A stretch of 51,804 nt of DNA from Nocardia vinacea NBRC 16497 (GTDB taxonomy: Bacteria > Actinomycetota > Actinomycetes > Mycobacteriales > Mycobacteriaceae), in assembly GCF_000308835.1 (NCBI RefSeq), contig NZ_BAGN01000408.1, positions 1 to 51,804 on the forward strand, written 5' to 3'. Below the pieces are notes generated by a model. It saw only the letters and a list, made by a program, of their open reading frames with translations. It did not search any database and had not been told where the DNA came from. Shown here one piece after another: positions 43,601-51,804 of the stretch (positions are counted from its first letter, which is position 1; the number at the start of each line of letters is the position of its first letter). A program made the translations under genes and the position numbers.

Positions 43601-43945
43601 TCGCTGGTCGCGGTGGAACCACCCATACTCCAGGCGTTGCCGACCGCCGCGCCGAGGCCGACCACCCCGATATTGCCGCTGCCGCTGCCGCCCGCGGACG
43701 AGGCCACCCCGCCCATGAAATTGGAGCCGTGCTGCATTTCGCGCAGCCCGGCCTGGACGGTTTCGGTGATGGTGCGGTCGCGGTGGGTCTGGTGGGGCGT
43801 CGTCGTCGCGTTCCTCGGACTGCTCACCGCCCGGGTCGTAGCGGACGACGACCTCTGCAAACACCGGATGGCGGACTATCGGTCCGCCTGTGTCCTTATC
43901 GATCAGGTACAAGCCGAGATGGGTGAAGGTGCCAAATGCATCCAT
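40651..43945 (-). CDS. Large multidomain protein with GH19-like lysozyme/chitinase C-terminus, frameshifted start
   Basis: The long frame (40651-43860) encodes 1069 residues. The family-like N-terminus, MDAFGTFTHLGLYLIDKDTG with VRHPVFAEVVVRYDPGGEQ, starts at ATG 43945 in another frame; a one-base slip in a GAC repeat at about 43798-43809 separates them. Parts: a Gly/Ser-rich stretch and a helical region (AREEKEAI-like, FSNYNHAHTLTILYYEVLR), a central beta-rich region (GFEFVLHDDDEWRMDRLAIR), a Thr/Pro linker (about 550-570), a helical spacer, and from about residue 800 a GH19-like hydrolase with KFLHETGGRLQFRG (catalytic Glu) and YKFRGRGAIQSTGR. No signal peptide is evident. Cell-wall hydrolysis by the C-terminus is inferred from the GH19 fold; the rest is unassigned. 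Confidence 0.75.
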
Positions 43946-44423
43946 GATCCGTTAGCGTGGGGATGGAATCTCGGACGGTAGCCGTCGGCCACGGGGGTGC
44001 ACGCGCGTAGTGCACTACGTGAATTCGCTGCCGGCACCGAAGACGTCGATCGGTGCCGGCGAATGTTTGTTCGGCGCTTCGATATCGCGCACACATTCCG
44101 CGTGTGGAAGCAGATACTGGGCTGGACCTTGCCCGCAGGTATGTGACCCCGGCTCGGCCGACCGCTGGACCTGGTTGATCCTCACCGCGTATACCCTGCT
44201 ACGATCCGCCCGTCCCCTGGTCGCCGATCTGCGGCTGCCATGGGAGAAACCCGTTGCTCCGCAACGACTTACACCTACTCGGGTACGGCGCGGGTTTCGT
44301 CACATCCGAAGACGGGCTCTCCCGCTGCTGTACCAAAACCTTCCAGGCCTTCCGGAACGCCGTTTGCTCCGTGGTCAACCCAGCTAGACGAACCGCCGCG
44401 GCATCCAACTCCCGAGCTGCCTA
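43946..44423. promoter_or_regulatory. Upstream region of the large gene with two dyads
   Basis: There is no supportable gene in these 478 bases. A perfect 14-bp palindrome CGTAGTGCACTACG lies at 44006-44019, and a 10-bp inverted repeat GCCGGCACCG/CGGTGCCGGC with an 11-base loop at 44030-44060. Both precede the large gene at 43945 and could be an operator and a terminator of older upstream genes. Confidence 0.45.
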
Positions 44424-44783
44424 CTACCTGCGGATCGCCCCCTTTTTACGGGGAAAGAACCCCTTGGGGATCCGCACGGCACGATCCAGCAGCGCACAGA
44501 TCCGCTCGGCGGTCAGCGGATCGACCCGACGGGCCGCGAAATCGACCAGGAAAGCGGCCACCTGGCGCATGACGGTGATCGCGGGCGACTCCAACCGGTC
44601 GAACCTGGTGGTGATCTTCACCGCGACCAGCGCGTCGCTCGACACCACCAGTTCGTCCTTGAACGCCTGCGCGGCAACGAGTTCGGCCGCTGTCTGACCG
44701 AATACCTCCTTGACACCCTTGTTGACCTTGTCCGGTGTCGCCGCCCTGATGCAGTCAGGGCAAGTAGTTTGGCTCGCAACTCC
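44424..44783 (-). pseudogene. Fragment of an unrecognised protein with a CxxC pair
   Basis: The open frame reads SQTTCPDCIRAATPDKVNKG, VFGQTAAELVAAQAFKDELV, FDRLESPAITVMRQVAAFLV and ends RKKGAIRR. Composition is convincingly coding, but no start codon precedes the CPDC part; the first GTG is at 44651. In another frame just upstream, LADNRLARLGKYKELRAKLL looks like its continuation, so a frameshift near 44780 is likely. Function unknown. Confidence 0.4.
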
Positions 44784-44841
44784 TTATATTTCCCGAGCCG
44801 GGCCAAGCGGTTGTCGGCCAGCTCGTTGGAACCGCCGCCGG

Positions 44842-45600
44842 TCAACCCGTCGACAATTGCTCGGCCTCGAGACGCGCCTCGCTATACGGGCCGTGTTCGA
44901 CGAGCGCGAGCAATCGGTTCTGGAACGCCGATTGCGTTGTCAGATCGATCGAATTCCGGTTCTCGGAAGAACCGAACGCCTGTTGTATGAAACGAAATAA
45001 CTCCACCGCGCCGCCGCCGCGAACCGCCACTGCCACCGCCGACGGCAGGCGCCACCCTCGTGGGGGTGACTTCCGGTCTTGGTGTTCCGGGATCGGTTCG
45101 GCCTGCAGCACCATCTCGTCGACCGCGATACCGAGGCGGCGCTGTACCTGCCGGATCGATTGCCCCAGCTTCGACGCCGACCACCGTTCGTGCGGCTCAT
45201 CGCTGATGCCACCACCGCGGACACGTCCTCGGCGATGCCGCTGTCGCGCAGATCCGGCGTCGGTTGGGTGGTGATCCGTAAGAATTGGGTCACTACCTTC
45301 TCCCTGCTGCGCCGTTCGAAAGGTGGCATGCCCGGTCAACGCGCAGAACAGGGTGGCACCCAGCTCACAGACATCCGCGGCCCCGTTGGGAACCTCGCCC
45401 TCGAGTACCTCCGGTGCCGTGAACGCCGGCGATTTTCACCCCGATTCGCAACACGGCCTGCACCGGCAGGGGACCCTGCCCCCGGATTCGGGCGTCCACG
45501 GAATCCAGCGGGTGGTAGGGCATGGGCAGGCAGGGGCGCCCGCTCGTGGTGGTGCCCGCTTGCAGCACCGCGACGACGACAATGCTCAGCGTATCGCCGA
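44842..45600 (-). pseudogene. PknK-like serine/threonine kinase remnant lacking its catalytic core
   Basis: Leftward from about 45600, in shifting frames: VVAVLQAGTTTSGRPCLPMP, YHPLDSVDARIRGQGPLP and VLRIGVKIAG (N-lobe and hinge of PknK-type kinases), then directly AFTAPEVLEGEVPNGAADV, ELGATLFCALTGHATF, VVTQFLRITTQPTPDLRDSG and LGQSIRQVQRRLGIAVDEMV (C-lobe). The part that should lie between KIAG and FTAPE, with HRDIKP and DFG, is absent, and at least three frameshifts are needed. The C-terminal ATPase and regulator parts of PknK are also missing. Confidence 0.72.
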
Positions 45601-45750
45601 AGAACGCAGACGGCGGGCAGTCCGCGCTAAAGAAATCAGATGATCCTTACCTGCCGAACCATCAGGCTTGGCCAGTCAGACCGAGGTCGGATACACCGTC
45701 TTTCAGACACCCCCGGAGGTGGGGCGGGATCGTTTTGGAGTCCGATCCTG

Positions 45751-46404
45751 CTATCTGGGTCGCGGATGCTGGATGCGGAGTAGGGCTCGATGCATTGCGC
45801 GAGGGGTCGGTGGGGGAGGTAGCGGGCCGGTGCCCGGCGCGGCGAACGCCTGAATGAGGTAGGCGACCAGGCGACGCCACGCCTCCGGGGCGGCATCGGC
45901 GGTGCAGGTGACCATGCCCGCGTTGGCGATGAGCAGCATGACCAGATCTTCTGGGACGAAGTCGGCACGCAGCCTGCCGGCCTGTTTGGCGCGGTCTAAA
46001 AGTTCGACGAAGCCGTAGTAGGCCCGTTCGCGCTGCGCTTCGAACTGTTTGGCCAGGGGAAAGGTCATGGTGAGGGCATTGGCGAACGCGCGGTCCTCGG
46101 CTTGCATCGCGCACACCCGTTCGAGGTAGCGGCAGAAACCGATCCACGGGTCGGGCTCGGCCAGTCCGTCGATCACCGCATCGGCGTAAGCGGCCATCTT
46201 GGCCTCGAAAGCGCCCGCGATGAGATCGGCACGGGTGGGGAAACGCCGATACAGCGTGGCGATGCCGACTCCGGCGTGGCGCGCGATGTCCTCGATCGGT
46301 ACGTCGAGACCGCGTTCGGCGAAGACTTCCCGCGCCGCCACGATGAGTCGCTGACGATTGCGCTCGGCGTCAGCACGTAGCGCTTTGGGTTCACCGACTG
46401 ACAT
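45751..46404 (-). CDS. TetR-family transcriptional regulator
   Basis: A 217-residue repressor. The N-terminal DNA-binding part reads DAERNRQRLIVAAREVFAER, then IEDIARHAGVGIATLYRRFP, the standard TetR recognition helix. The ligand-binding part includes ADFVPEDLVMLLIANAGMV, common in actinobacterial SDR-linked TetR proteins. ATG 46404 is the family start. It is divergent from the SDR at 46621, and a 21-bp dyad lies between them at 46467-46487, so it probably represses both genes. Confidence 0.92.
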   Translation of the reverse strand: MSVGEPKALRADAERNRQRLIVAAREVFAERGLDVPIEDIARHAGVGIATLYRRFPTRADLIAGAFEAKMAAYADAVIDGLAEPDPWIGFCRYLERVCAMQAEDRAFANALTMTFPLAKQFEAQRERAYYGFVELLDRAKQAGRLRADFVPEDLVMLLIANAGMVTCTADAAPEAWRRLVAYLIQAFAAPGTGPLPPPPTPRAMHRALLRIQHPRPR

Positions 46405-46466
46405 GTCCCCAGTATAGGGTGTTAACCGGAGGTGATCCTCCAGATGAGTGCTAGAGTGATCGAGTG

Positions 46467-46487
46467 AACGGAGGAGTTCCCTCCGTT
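46467..46487. promoter_or_regulatory. TetR-type operator dyad
   Basis: AACGGAGG and CCTCCGTT are perfect inverted arms around a 5-base spacer, between the divergent TetR and SDR genes. Length and symmetry fit a TetR-family site. The binding is inferred. Confidence 0.6.
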
Positions 46488-46620
46488 TTGAGCCTTGAAG
46501 AAGTTCGCTGGCGAATTTCGGAAGCCGTGCCGATTCTCGTCGTTGGAGAATCAGCACGGGCGATCGTCAGGTCGATCCGCGCAGCCAGCCTGGCACTGTT
46601 TGCAGAGGAGACTCACGAGA

Positions 46621-47295
46621 ATGCCCACCATCGCTATTGTCGGTGCCGGTCCGGGACTTGGTTTGTCGATCGCAAAAACCTTTGGCCGCAACGGGTTCCG
46701 AGTCGCGCTAATCGCCCGCACCCAGGCGAAGCTCGATGAGCTGGCCGCCGAGTTGGGCGGATTGGATATCGAGGCGCAAGGTTTCGCCGCCGACCTCATG
46801 GATCGTGCGTCCCTGGTGGAAGCGTTCGCCGGGATCAAAAAGGTGTACGGCGACGTCGATGTATTGGAGTACTCGCCGGCGCCGCATAATCCCGTCCGAG
46901 GCATCACGATGGTAGGCCCGCTGGAGGTGACGGTCGAGAATCTGCAGCCGCAGATCGATTTCTATCTCCACGGTGCCGTCACTGCCGTCGAGCAGGTTCT
47001 GCCCGCCATGATCGAACGTGGCTCGGGCACCCTGTTGTTCACCACCGGCGCCTCATCGACGGTTCCGATGCCGATCATGGGCAATGTGGGTCCCGCCGGT
47101 GCGGCTCTGCGGAACTGGGTGCTCAACCTGAATCAGGTACTCGCGGAGAAGGGTGTCTATGTCGCCCATGTGCCGCTGTCCGTATGGATGGGTAGCGGAG
47201 GCCCGGAGACTCAGCCGGACACGATCGCCCAGCTGTATTGGGATCTGTACACCGCTCGGGAAGAAGCCGAACACCCCTACGTCGTCCCGCAGTGA
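46621..47295 (+). CDS. SDR-family oxidoreductase, atypical active site
   Basis: A 224-residue Rossmann protein: TIAIVGAGPGLGLSIAKTFG binds the nucleotide, followed by RVALIARTQAKLDELAAEL and GFAADLMDRASL. The serine block reads LLFTTGASSTVPMP, but where Tyr-x-x-x-Lys is expected the sequence is NVGPAGAALRNWV, so the usual catalytic pair is missing; this is a known feature of some SDRs of this group, which may act by another mechanism or only bind cofactor. ATG 46621 follows GAGGAG. It is divergent from the TetR gene and probably its target. Confidence 0.88.
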   Translation: MPTIAIVGAGPGLGLSIAKTFGRNGFRVALIARTQAKLDELAAELGGLDIEAQGFAADLMDRASLVEAFAGIKKVYGDVDVLEYSPAPHNPVRGITMVGPLEVTVENLQPQIDFYLHGAVTAVEQVLPAMIERGSGTLLFTTGASSTVPMPIMGNVGPAGAALRNWVLNLNQVLAEKGVYVAHVPLSVWMGSGGPETQPDTIAQLYWDLYTAREEAEHPYVVPQ

Positions 47296-48043
47296 CGGTT
47301 AGGTGACGTTTTCCTCTGGATCCTGCCGGCCGCCACCGGCATCGGGACTGCGCTCAATCCACTAGCCGCGTGCGGTATCGGTGTGATCATGGTGCCGGCG
47401 ATAGCCCAATATGCCGATCGCCCACGACAGGAAGTCGAGGATATAGGCGAAGGCTGTGTCGGCGTCGACATCCTCGACTCCGTCTCGACGTCGACCCAGC
47501 ATCGATCGCCGAGGGACCACATGACTTGTTCGGCCTGTCGGGAGTGGTTGTGGAGGAAGGCATTAGAGTCTCGTCATGGAGGGGCGCACGCCGGAAACTG
47601 TTCGTTGACCGATACGCGGCTGCCGCCGATGCCAGATCTCGGTTTCGGTGGGCGGCTGAGACCGGTATCGAAGATCGTGCCGATCATCCTCACCTCGGCC
47701 ACTACCGTGGTGCTGGTTTGACCGATACCGCCTTGCTCGGGCAGTACTCGAGCGATTCGGTATCGCCGCACTGGTAGTTCCTGTATGGATTTTCTCGACC
47801 GCCCTTGTCATCCGCGGGGGTCGGCCACGCAAGTGCTCGTTGCTCGCTGACACGGTGCCGACGACGAACAATCCATCCAGAGATTGGCCAGGACCGGGCT
47901 GGTGGGTACCGCGGTTATCGGTGCGGGATTCGCGCTGCTGGGTGTGGATCAGATCGTGTGCCACCACTGCGCACGATGGGTTCGGTTCCGCAGTGGTCAT
48001 CGAGCTGGCGCGGCTCAGATTCTTCCGCTGAGCCGAAACGAGA
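47296..48043. other. 748 bases without a supportable gene
   Basis: Several frames are open by GC bias, but none has a domain pattern, a consistent start or coding-like amino acid use. A short hydrophobic stretch near 47910-47960 (GTAVIGAGFALLGVDQIV) could be part of a degenerate membrane gene. Confidence 0.4.
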
Positions 48044-48079
48044 ACGCCCGGTGTGGCAAAGATCTGCCACACCGGGCGT
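48044..48079 (-). terminator. Strong hairpin terminator of the Excalibur-end gene
   Basis: A perfect 15-bp stem, ACGCCCGGTGTGGCA (48044-48058) with TGCCACACCGGGCGT (48065-48079), 6-base loop AAGATC. It lies 16 bases past the stop of the leftward frame at 48096. There is no clear T run, common in high-GC actinomycetes. Confidence 0.75.
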
Positions 48080-48095
48080 GTTGGTTTCAGGGCTA

Positions 48096-48569
48096 TCAGA
48101 CCGTGGGGCAGGCGAAGCCGTCGCCGTCGGGATCGAGGGAGGGCTGATAGCCCGGTTCCCTGCGGAACAGCGGTGCCCGACCGGCGGCGCGGGCGTCGTC
48201 GCAGTCGGCGAATGCGTCATTGGCCGAGCTGGTCTGGGACAGGCCTGCCGAGCCGGTCGCGGCTGATACGGTGTCGATGACGGATGGAGTCGGCGCCTCG
48301 ACGACCCGGTAGCCGATCCGTTCGAGACGATCGGCCAGGATCGCGCCGTAGGAACCGGTGCCCTCGGCCGCGATCAGGACACCGTCCACGTCACCGTCGG
48401 TGCGGCGCGCCAACCAGGTGATCGCGCGTTCGAGCCCGGCACTGGTGGTCGGGAACCTCGATTCATCGGTGACCCGCCCCGAGGGGCATTCGATGATCTC
48501 GTAACTGTATGTGGCGGCGTGGGTGTCGACACCGACGACGAATCGGTAGTGATCTGCCACGATGGACAT
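48096..48569 (-). pseudogene. Chimera: IS110 transposase N-terminus fused in frame to an Excalibur domain
   Basis: From ATG 48569 about 94 residues are IS110 transposase: FVVGVDTHAATYSYEIIECP (first catalytic Asp), GVLIAAEGTGSYGAILADRL (Glu) and YRVVEAPTP. Near 48287 the sequence changes to SSANDAFADCDDARAAGRAP and LDPDGDGFACPTV, the Excalibur calcium-binding motif (D-x-D-x-D-G-x-x-C) that ends secreted actinobacterial proteins. The upstream, export-signal part of the Excalibur gene is missing. The frame is open across the joint, so a 157-residue protein could be made, but neither half is complete. Confidence 0.75.
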
Positions 48570-48729
48570 TGCGATGTCTCCTGTCGATGGGCGGACGTCG
48601 TGACCGGCGTCGGCCCGGGTGGAGATCACTACGAGGCAAATCTGTAAGGAGCCACAACCGATTTCGGTCGGGCAGGCTTCTGATCAAGCCATCGTGGTGG
48701 GCCGGGTCGATGCCGGCCTCCAGACCGAA

Positions 48730-49449
48730 CGGACAACTCCCGGGAATGACACCCCCAAAAGAAGAGTCAGACGGTTCACGAGTCACGCCCGGGACCAGCA
48801 CCACCCTGCCAGCCAGCCCCAGGCCGGCCACCACAAACACTTGCAGACGGTTCAGCTGCCGGTCGCGCAGCCCCCCGCCGATCCGGATGCCGGTTTGCGA
48901 GCCTGGCTGCGTTCCTATGCCACGAAACATCAAGGGCATGGGTTCCGGTGTGGGCGTTGGACTTTCAGTTCGACTCCACCACGGATGGGCGGGCGGTGAA
49001 GATCGCGTCGATGATCGACGAGCACACCCGTGAATCGCTGCTTCACCTGGTGGAGCGCTCGATCACCGCCGAGCGGCTGGTGGCCGAGTTGCAGGAGGTG
49101 TTCACCGCGCGCGCTGGGCCACCGAAGGTGCTGCGTATGGACAACGGTCCTGAAATGATTTCCCATGCGCTGCAACAGTTCTGCGCCGACCGGGTGGGGA
49201 TCGTCTATTATCCCGCCCGGCACGCCGTGGAACAACGGCCATATCTCATCATTCAACCGGCGGTTACGCAGCGAGTGCCTCAACCGCGACCACTGGACGA
49301 GCCTGCTCGAGGCCCGCGTCGTGATCGGCGACTTCAAGGACGAGCACAACAAGCGGCATCGGCATTCGGCGCTGGGCTATCTGACCCCTGCCGAGTACGC
49401 TGCCCGCTGCAGCCGCACCCACCACCCCGTGGCCTGCGGCATCAACTGA
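48730..49449 (+). pseudogene. IS3-family transposase (OrfB) with deletion and frameshifts
   Basis: PADPDAGLRAWLRSYATKHQ then GHGF belongs to the HTH-side part of an IS3-type OrfB. After that about 60 residues are missing, and VWALDFQFDSTTDGRAVKIA begins the rve catalytic core (first Asp), with KVLRMDNGPEMISHALQQFC (second Asp). Near 49215 the frame shifts to IPPGTPWNNGHISSFNRRLR (catalytic Glu region altered to S) and continues to SALGYLTPAEYAARC and the stop at 49449. The element is inactive. Confidence 0.85.
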
Positions 49450-49850
49450 ATCTGGATCGAATCAACCCGGACTCCAATGGCGTTTGGTCGCCTCATCGGG
49501 GACTGGTCACCCGGCATGCCGACGTGCCGCTCAACTTCGAAGACGTGCCAAGGTCTACTGCTCCCGTGCCGTGTTCGACTTTCGCAAGCGCCCGAGGCCA
49601 GTGAGGTGGCCGCGGACGGATCGCACGGCACATGGTCGCGCTTGCCGACGTAGGGGCTCCGGATGAACACGCCGTTGTCCAGGCCCATGCGGACTGCCCG
49701 GCGCGCCTCCCGCCGACTCACGACCGGCGGGTAGGGGGCTGTGACCCCTACCCGCACCCAGTCGCGTGGCGTTTCACCACTGTGTCGCGCGTGATCGCCG
49801 TGACCGGCTCCGCTCTCCACGGTCGGGGGACCGCCACTCGCGCAGTCGGG
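49450..49850. other. 401 bases without a supportable gene
   Basis: The stretch follows the IS3 remnant and precedes the end of the SnoaL-like gene. It contains a short dyad-rich patch near 49690-49750 (CGGCGGGTAGGGGGCTGTGA region) but no coding pattern. Confidence 0.4.
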
Positions 49851-50774
49851 TCAGAACATCGCGTTGTCGTTGCTGGAGGTGGCGGGCACGTTCTGGACGA
49901 TGTCCCAGTGTTCGACGACCTTTCCTTCGCGTACGCGGTAGAGGTCGCAAATCGCCATTCCGCGGTCATCGGCGAAGTGATAGTGGGCGTGGGTCGCGAC
50001 GTAGTCGCCGTCGGCGATCACACGCTTGATGCTGACGTTGAAGTAGGGGCTGGTGAATGCCTGGGCGAGGAGCTGCTTGGGGAATTCGATCCCGTTCGGG
50101 GCCGTCGGGCTGTGCTGGTAGTAGGGATCAGCGACGTGACGGTCGAAGGCGGTGAGATCGCGGTCGACGAAGACCCCGGTGAACATGGCCAGCGCGATCT
50201 CCTTGTTCTTGGCCGTGGGGGCGCACGGGTCCGGCTGCTCCCACAGCGGGGCGCTAAGGGTCGAGAACATGTCGTTGCCGCTGGCGGTGGTAGCGGGGAC
50301 GTCTTGGATGACGTCCCAGTGTTCGACGATCTTGCCGCGTTCCAGCCGGAAGATGTCGATGGTGGCATTGCCACTGGTACCGGGAACGGGCACGAAGTGA
50401 CTGTGGATGGTCACCAGGTTTCCCTCCCCGAGCGTCCGGTGCATGATCACGCTGGCCTCAGGGTAGGCGGCACGCTGGCTCTGCACGAACTCCTTGAGGG
50501 CGGCGGCTCCGTTGGTACGCGTCGGGTCGTGCTCGATGAGATCGGGCTGGACATACTGGTCCACGACGGACAGGTTTCCGCGATTGAACAGCTGGTCGAA
50601 GACGTAGCCGACCAGTGCCTTGTTGGCGATCACCTGGAGGTCGTCGGCAGGGGAGTCGTGCTGCGGGCGGAACGGCGTGGCGGAGGCCGGCGCCGCGGAT
50701 GTATACGCCAGGGCACCGCCCGTGGCAGTCGCCGCGACGGCGGTGAGGAACGTTCGGCGGGACGTGATGGTCAT
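49851..50774 (-). CDS. Tat-exported protein with two SnoaL-like (NTF2-fold) domains
   Basis: A 307-residue protein. MTITSRRTFLTAVAATATGG is a twin-arginine signal, with a probable cleavage after ASA. Two NTF2/SnoaL-type domains follow: the first (about 45-175) ends FRLERGKIVEHWDVIQDVPA, the second (about 185-305) ends YRVREGKVVEHWDIVQNVPA, so they are tandem copies. SnoaL-like domains form cone-shaped pockets for aldol cyclases, isomerases or binding proteins; the ligand is unknown. ATG 50774 is the family start. It is divergent from a TetR gene, with operator-like repeats between them. Confidence 0.9.
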   Translation of the reverse strand: MTITSRRTFLTAVAATATGGALAYTSAAPASATPFRPQHDSPADDLQVIANKALVGYVFDQLFNRGNLSVVDQYVQPDLIEHDPTRTNGAAALKEFVQSQRAAYPEASVIMHRTLGEGNLVTIHSHFVPVPGTSGNATIDIFRLERGKIVEHWDVIQDVPATTASGNDMFSTLSAPLWEQPDPCAPTAKNKEIALAMFTGVFVDRDLTAFDRHVADPYYQHSPTAPNGIEFPKQLLAQAFTSPYFNVSIKRVIADGDYVATHAHYHFADDRGMAICDLYRVREGKVVEHWDIVQNVPATSSNDNAMF

Positions 50775-50905
50775 CAGACAGTCTCCTTGTCTGTGAAGAT
50801 GCGGGTGGTGGTAGTTGAGAGGAGATTCGGCGGGATTAACCGGCACCTGCTGGGAGCTGGCATGCGAGATCCACAAGGCAACGTTCATTTACTCCAGCCA
50901 AAGTC

Positions 50906-50954
50906 GAGGGGTGCCTCGCCTTTGAGGCTAACATAAAACATGAGAGGTGCCTCA
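50906..50954. promoter_or_regulatory. Paired operator-like repeats between SnoaL and TetR genes
   Basis: GAGGGGTGCCTC (50906-50917) and GAGAGGTGCCTCA (50942-50954) share the dyad-like GRGGTGCCTC core with starts 36 bases apart. A third, partial copy, TTTGAGGC, lies between. They cover the likely promoters of the divergent genes, so the TetR protein at 50974 is the likely binder. Confidence 0.55.
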
Positions 50955-50973
50955 GGTTGCTATGGTGGGAAGC

Positions 50974-51645
50974 ATGTCGATATCGCCCGAAGCTTCCTTG
51001 CCTGCGGACCGTCCACTGCGGCGAGACGCCCAGCGCAACCGCGACACCCTGCTGGCGGTGGCCGGGGCCCAGTTCGCCGAGCAGGGGCTCAACGCGCCGT
51101 TGGAGCAGGTCGCCAAGCAGGCCCACGTGGCCATCGGAACGCTCTACCGACACTTCCCCACCCGCGTGGACCTGATCCAAGCGGTCTTCGCCGACAAGCT
51201 TCATATCTGGCTGGATGCGGCGGAACGTGCAGTGGCCATGGCAGATGCGTGGCAGGGTTTCGAACTCTTCGCTGAGACGATGTGCGAGCTCCAGGCCGAC
51301 GACCGTGGCTTCGCTGACCTGGCGTGCGTGCGCCTGCCCGCCTCCAACTGGATAGAAGGCGTCCAGAGTCGTATCCACGATCTCGGTGTACAGATCGTTC
51401 ACCGCGCGCAGGCGCAAGAAAGCATGCGTGCGGACGTTAACGCCCAGGACCTGGCCTTCGTCGTTTGGTCCCACAGTCGCATCACCGAGGCCACTCGGGG
51501 TATCGCCCCCGCTGCCTGGCGACGCCATCTCCACCTCATGCTCGACGCCTTCCGTGCAGACAAGACGCACCCGCTGCCAGAGCCTCCCATGACCCCCGAA
51601 CAGGTATATGGGGCCATGGTCCGGCTCGGCGGAGACAGGATCTGA
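50974..51645 (+). CDS. TetR-family transcriptional regulator
   Basis: A 223-residue repressor: RDAQRNRDTLLAVAGAQFAE, then LEQVAKQAHVAIGTLYRHFP, the TetR DNA-binding domain. The C-terminal part, with AFVVWSHSRITEATRGIAP, is of the type often paired with SDR or SnoaL-like genes. ATG 50974 follows GGTGGGA; a GTG at 50947 is in frame but would overlap the operator-like repeats. It is divergent from the SnoaL-like gene and presumably represses it. Confidence 0.92.
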   Translation: MSISPEASLPADRPLRRDAQRNRDTLLAVAGAQFAEQGLNAPLEQVAKQAHVAIGTLYRHFPTRVDLIQAVFADKLHIWLDAAERAVAMADAWQGFELFAETMCELQADDRGFADLACVRLPASNWIEGVQSRIHDLGVQIVHRAQAQESMRADVNAQDLAFVVWSHSRITEATRGIAPAAWRRHLHLMLDAFRADKTHPLPEPPMTPEQVYGAMVRLGGDRI

Positions 51646-51804
51646 GCGGGGTCGTCCGCGTCGTCGGCCGGAGACGCCTTTTGGGACGGTCGTGTCCGCC
51701 TCCAGCGTGATCCGTGCCTACATCTCGGGCATGCCTGCGCCGGTCGTGACGCGGTTGCCTCCGTCCGAGTCGACCAGTCTTCGGAAAGAGGTTTTCAGCA
51801 CTGC
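51646..51804. other. Right-edge tail, no gene seen
   Basis: The last 159 bases show no supportable start or domain; a gene entering from the right cannot be excluded. Confidence 0.4.

Overview
The window is high-GC DNA with GTG/TTG starts and gene families typical of mycolic-acid actinomycetes: Rv1355c-like ThiF/nitroreductase, MmyB-like XRE regulators, DUF5666-type membrane proteins, PknB- and PknK-type kinases. A Nocardia-like genome is the best guess, inferred from gene content and protein style, not from a database match.

Layout. 1-4.5 kb looks like ordinary chromosome: an edge-cut NmrA-like oxidoreductase, a two-module Lrp/AsnC regulator, an ArsR regulator with its luciferase-like oxidoreductase, a membrane protein, an acyl-ACP thioesterase and a tRNA-Pro(GGG) with a terminator. 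At 4.57-6.35 kb a tyrosine integrase and an excisionase point at the tRNA, as at the edge of an integrative element. From 6.85 to 14.3 kb lies a compact gene set (2H phosphoesterase, HTH/TPR regulator, three coupled small genes, RmlB-like dehydratase, ATP-grasp ligase, DegT aminotransferase, second MurG-like glycosyltransferase) that reads as an uncharacterised sugar/peptide conjugation pathway. A PknB-like kinase follows.

16.3-31.6 kb is the most striking part: two insertions, one inside the other. A ThiF/nitroreductase gene is cut into a C-terminal half (to 17588) and an N-terminal half (from 30332). The 12.7 kb between them is an element with three SDR genes, an XRE regulator and a three-gene recombinase operon: tyrosine recombinase, small HTH protein, recombinase-like protein with nine zinc ribbons. 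The first recombinase gene of that operon is itself cut at the codons of its catalytic arginine by a second, 4466-bp element of Tn554 type (tnpA-tnpB-tnpC). Removing 25120-29585 on paper restores one 371-codon recombinase frame.

31.6-51.8 kb mixes working genes with wreckage. Apparently intact are a secreted alpha/beta hydrolase, a NitT/TauT-type ABC transporter with a structured leader, two TetR regulators with dyad operators, an SDR and a Tat-exported SnoaL-like protein. Broken are IS110, IS4 and IS3 transposases, a PknK-like kinase lacking its catalytic core, an aromatic amino acid lyase and an Excalibur-domain gene fused to an IS110 start. A protein of about 1,100 residues with a GH19-like C-terminus has a frameshift near its start. 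No CRISPR array or rRNA was seen.
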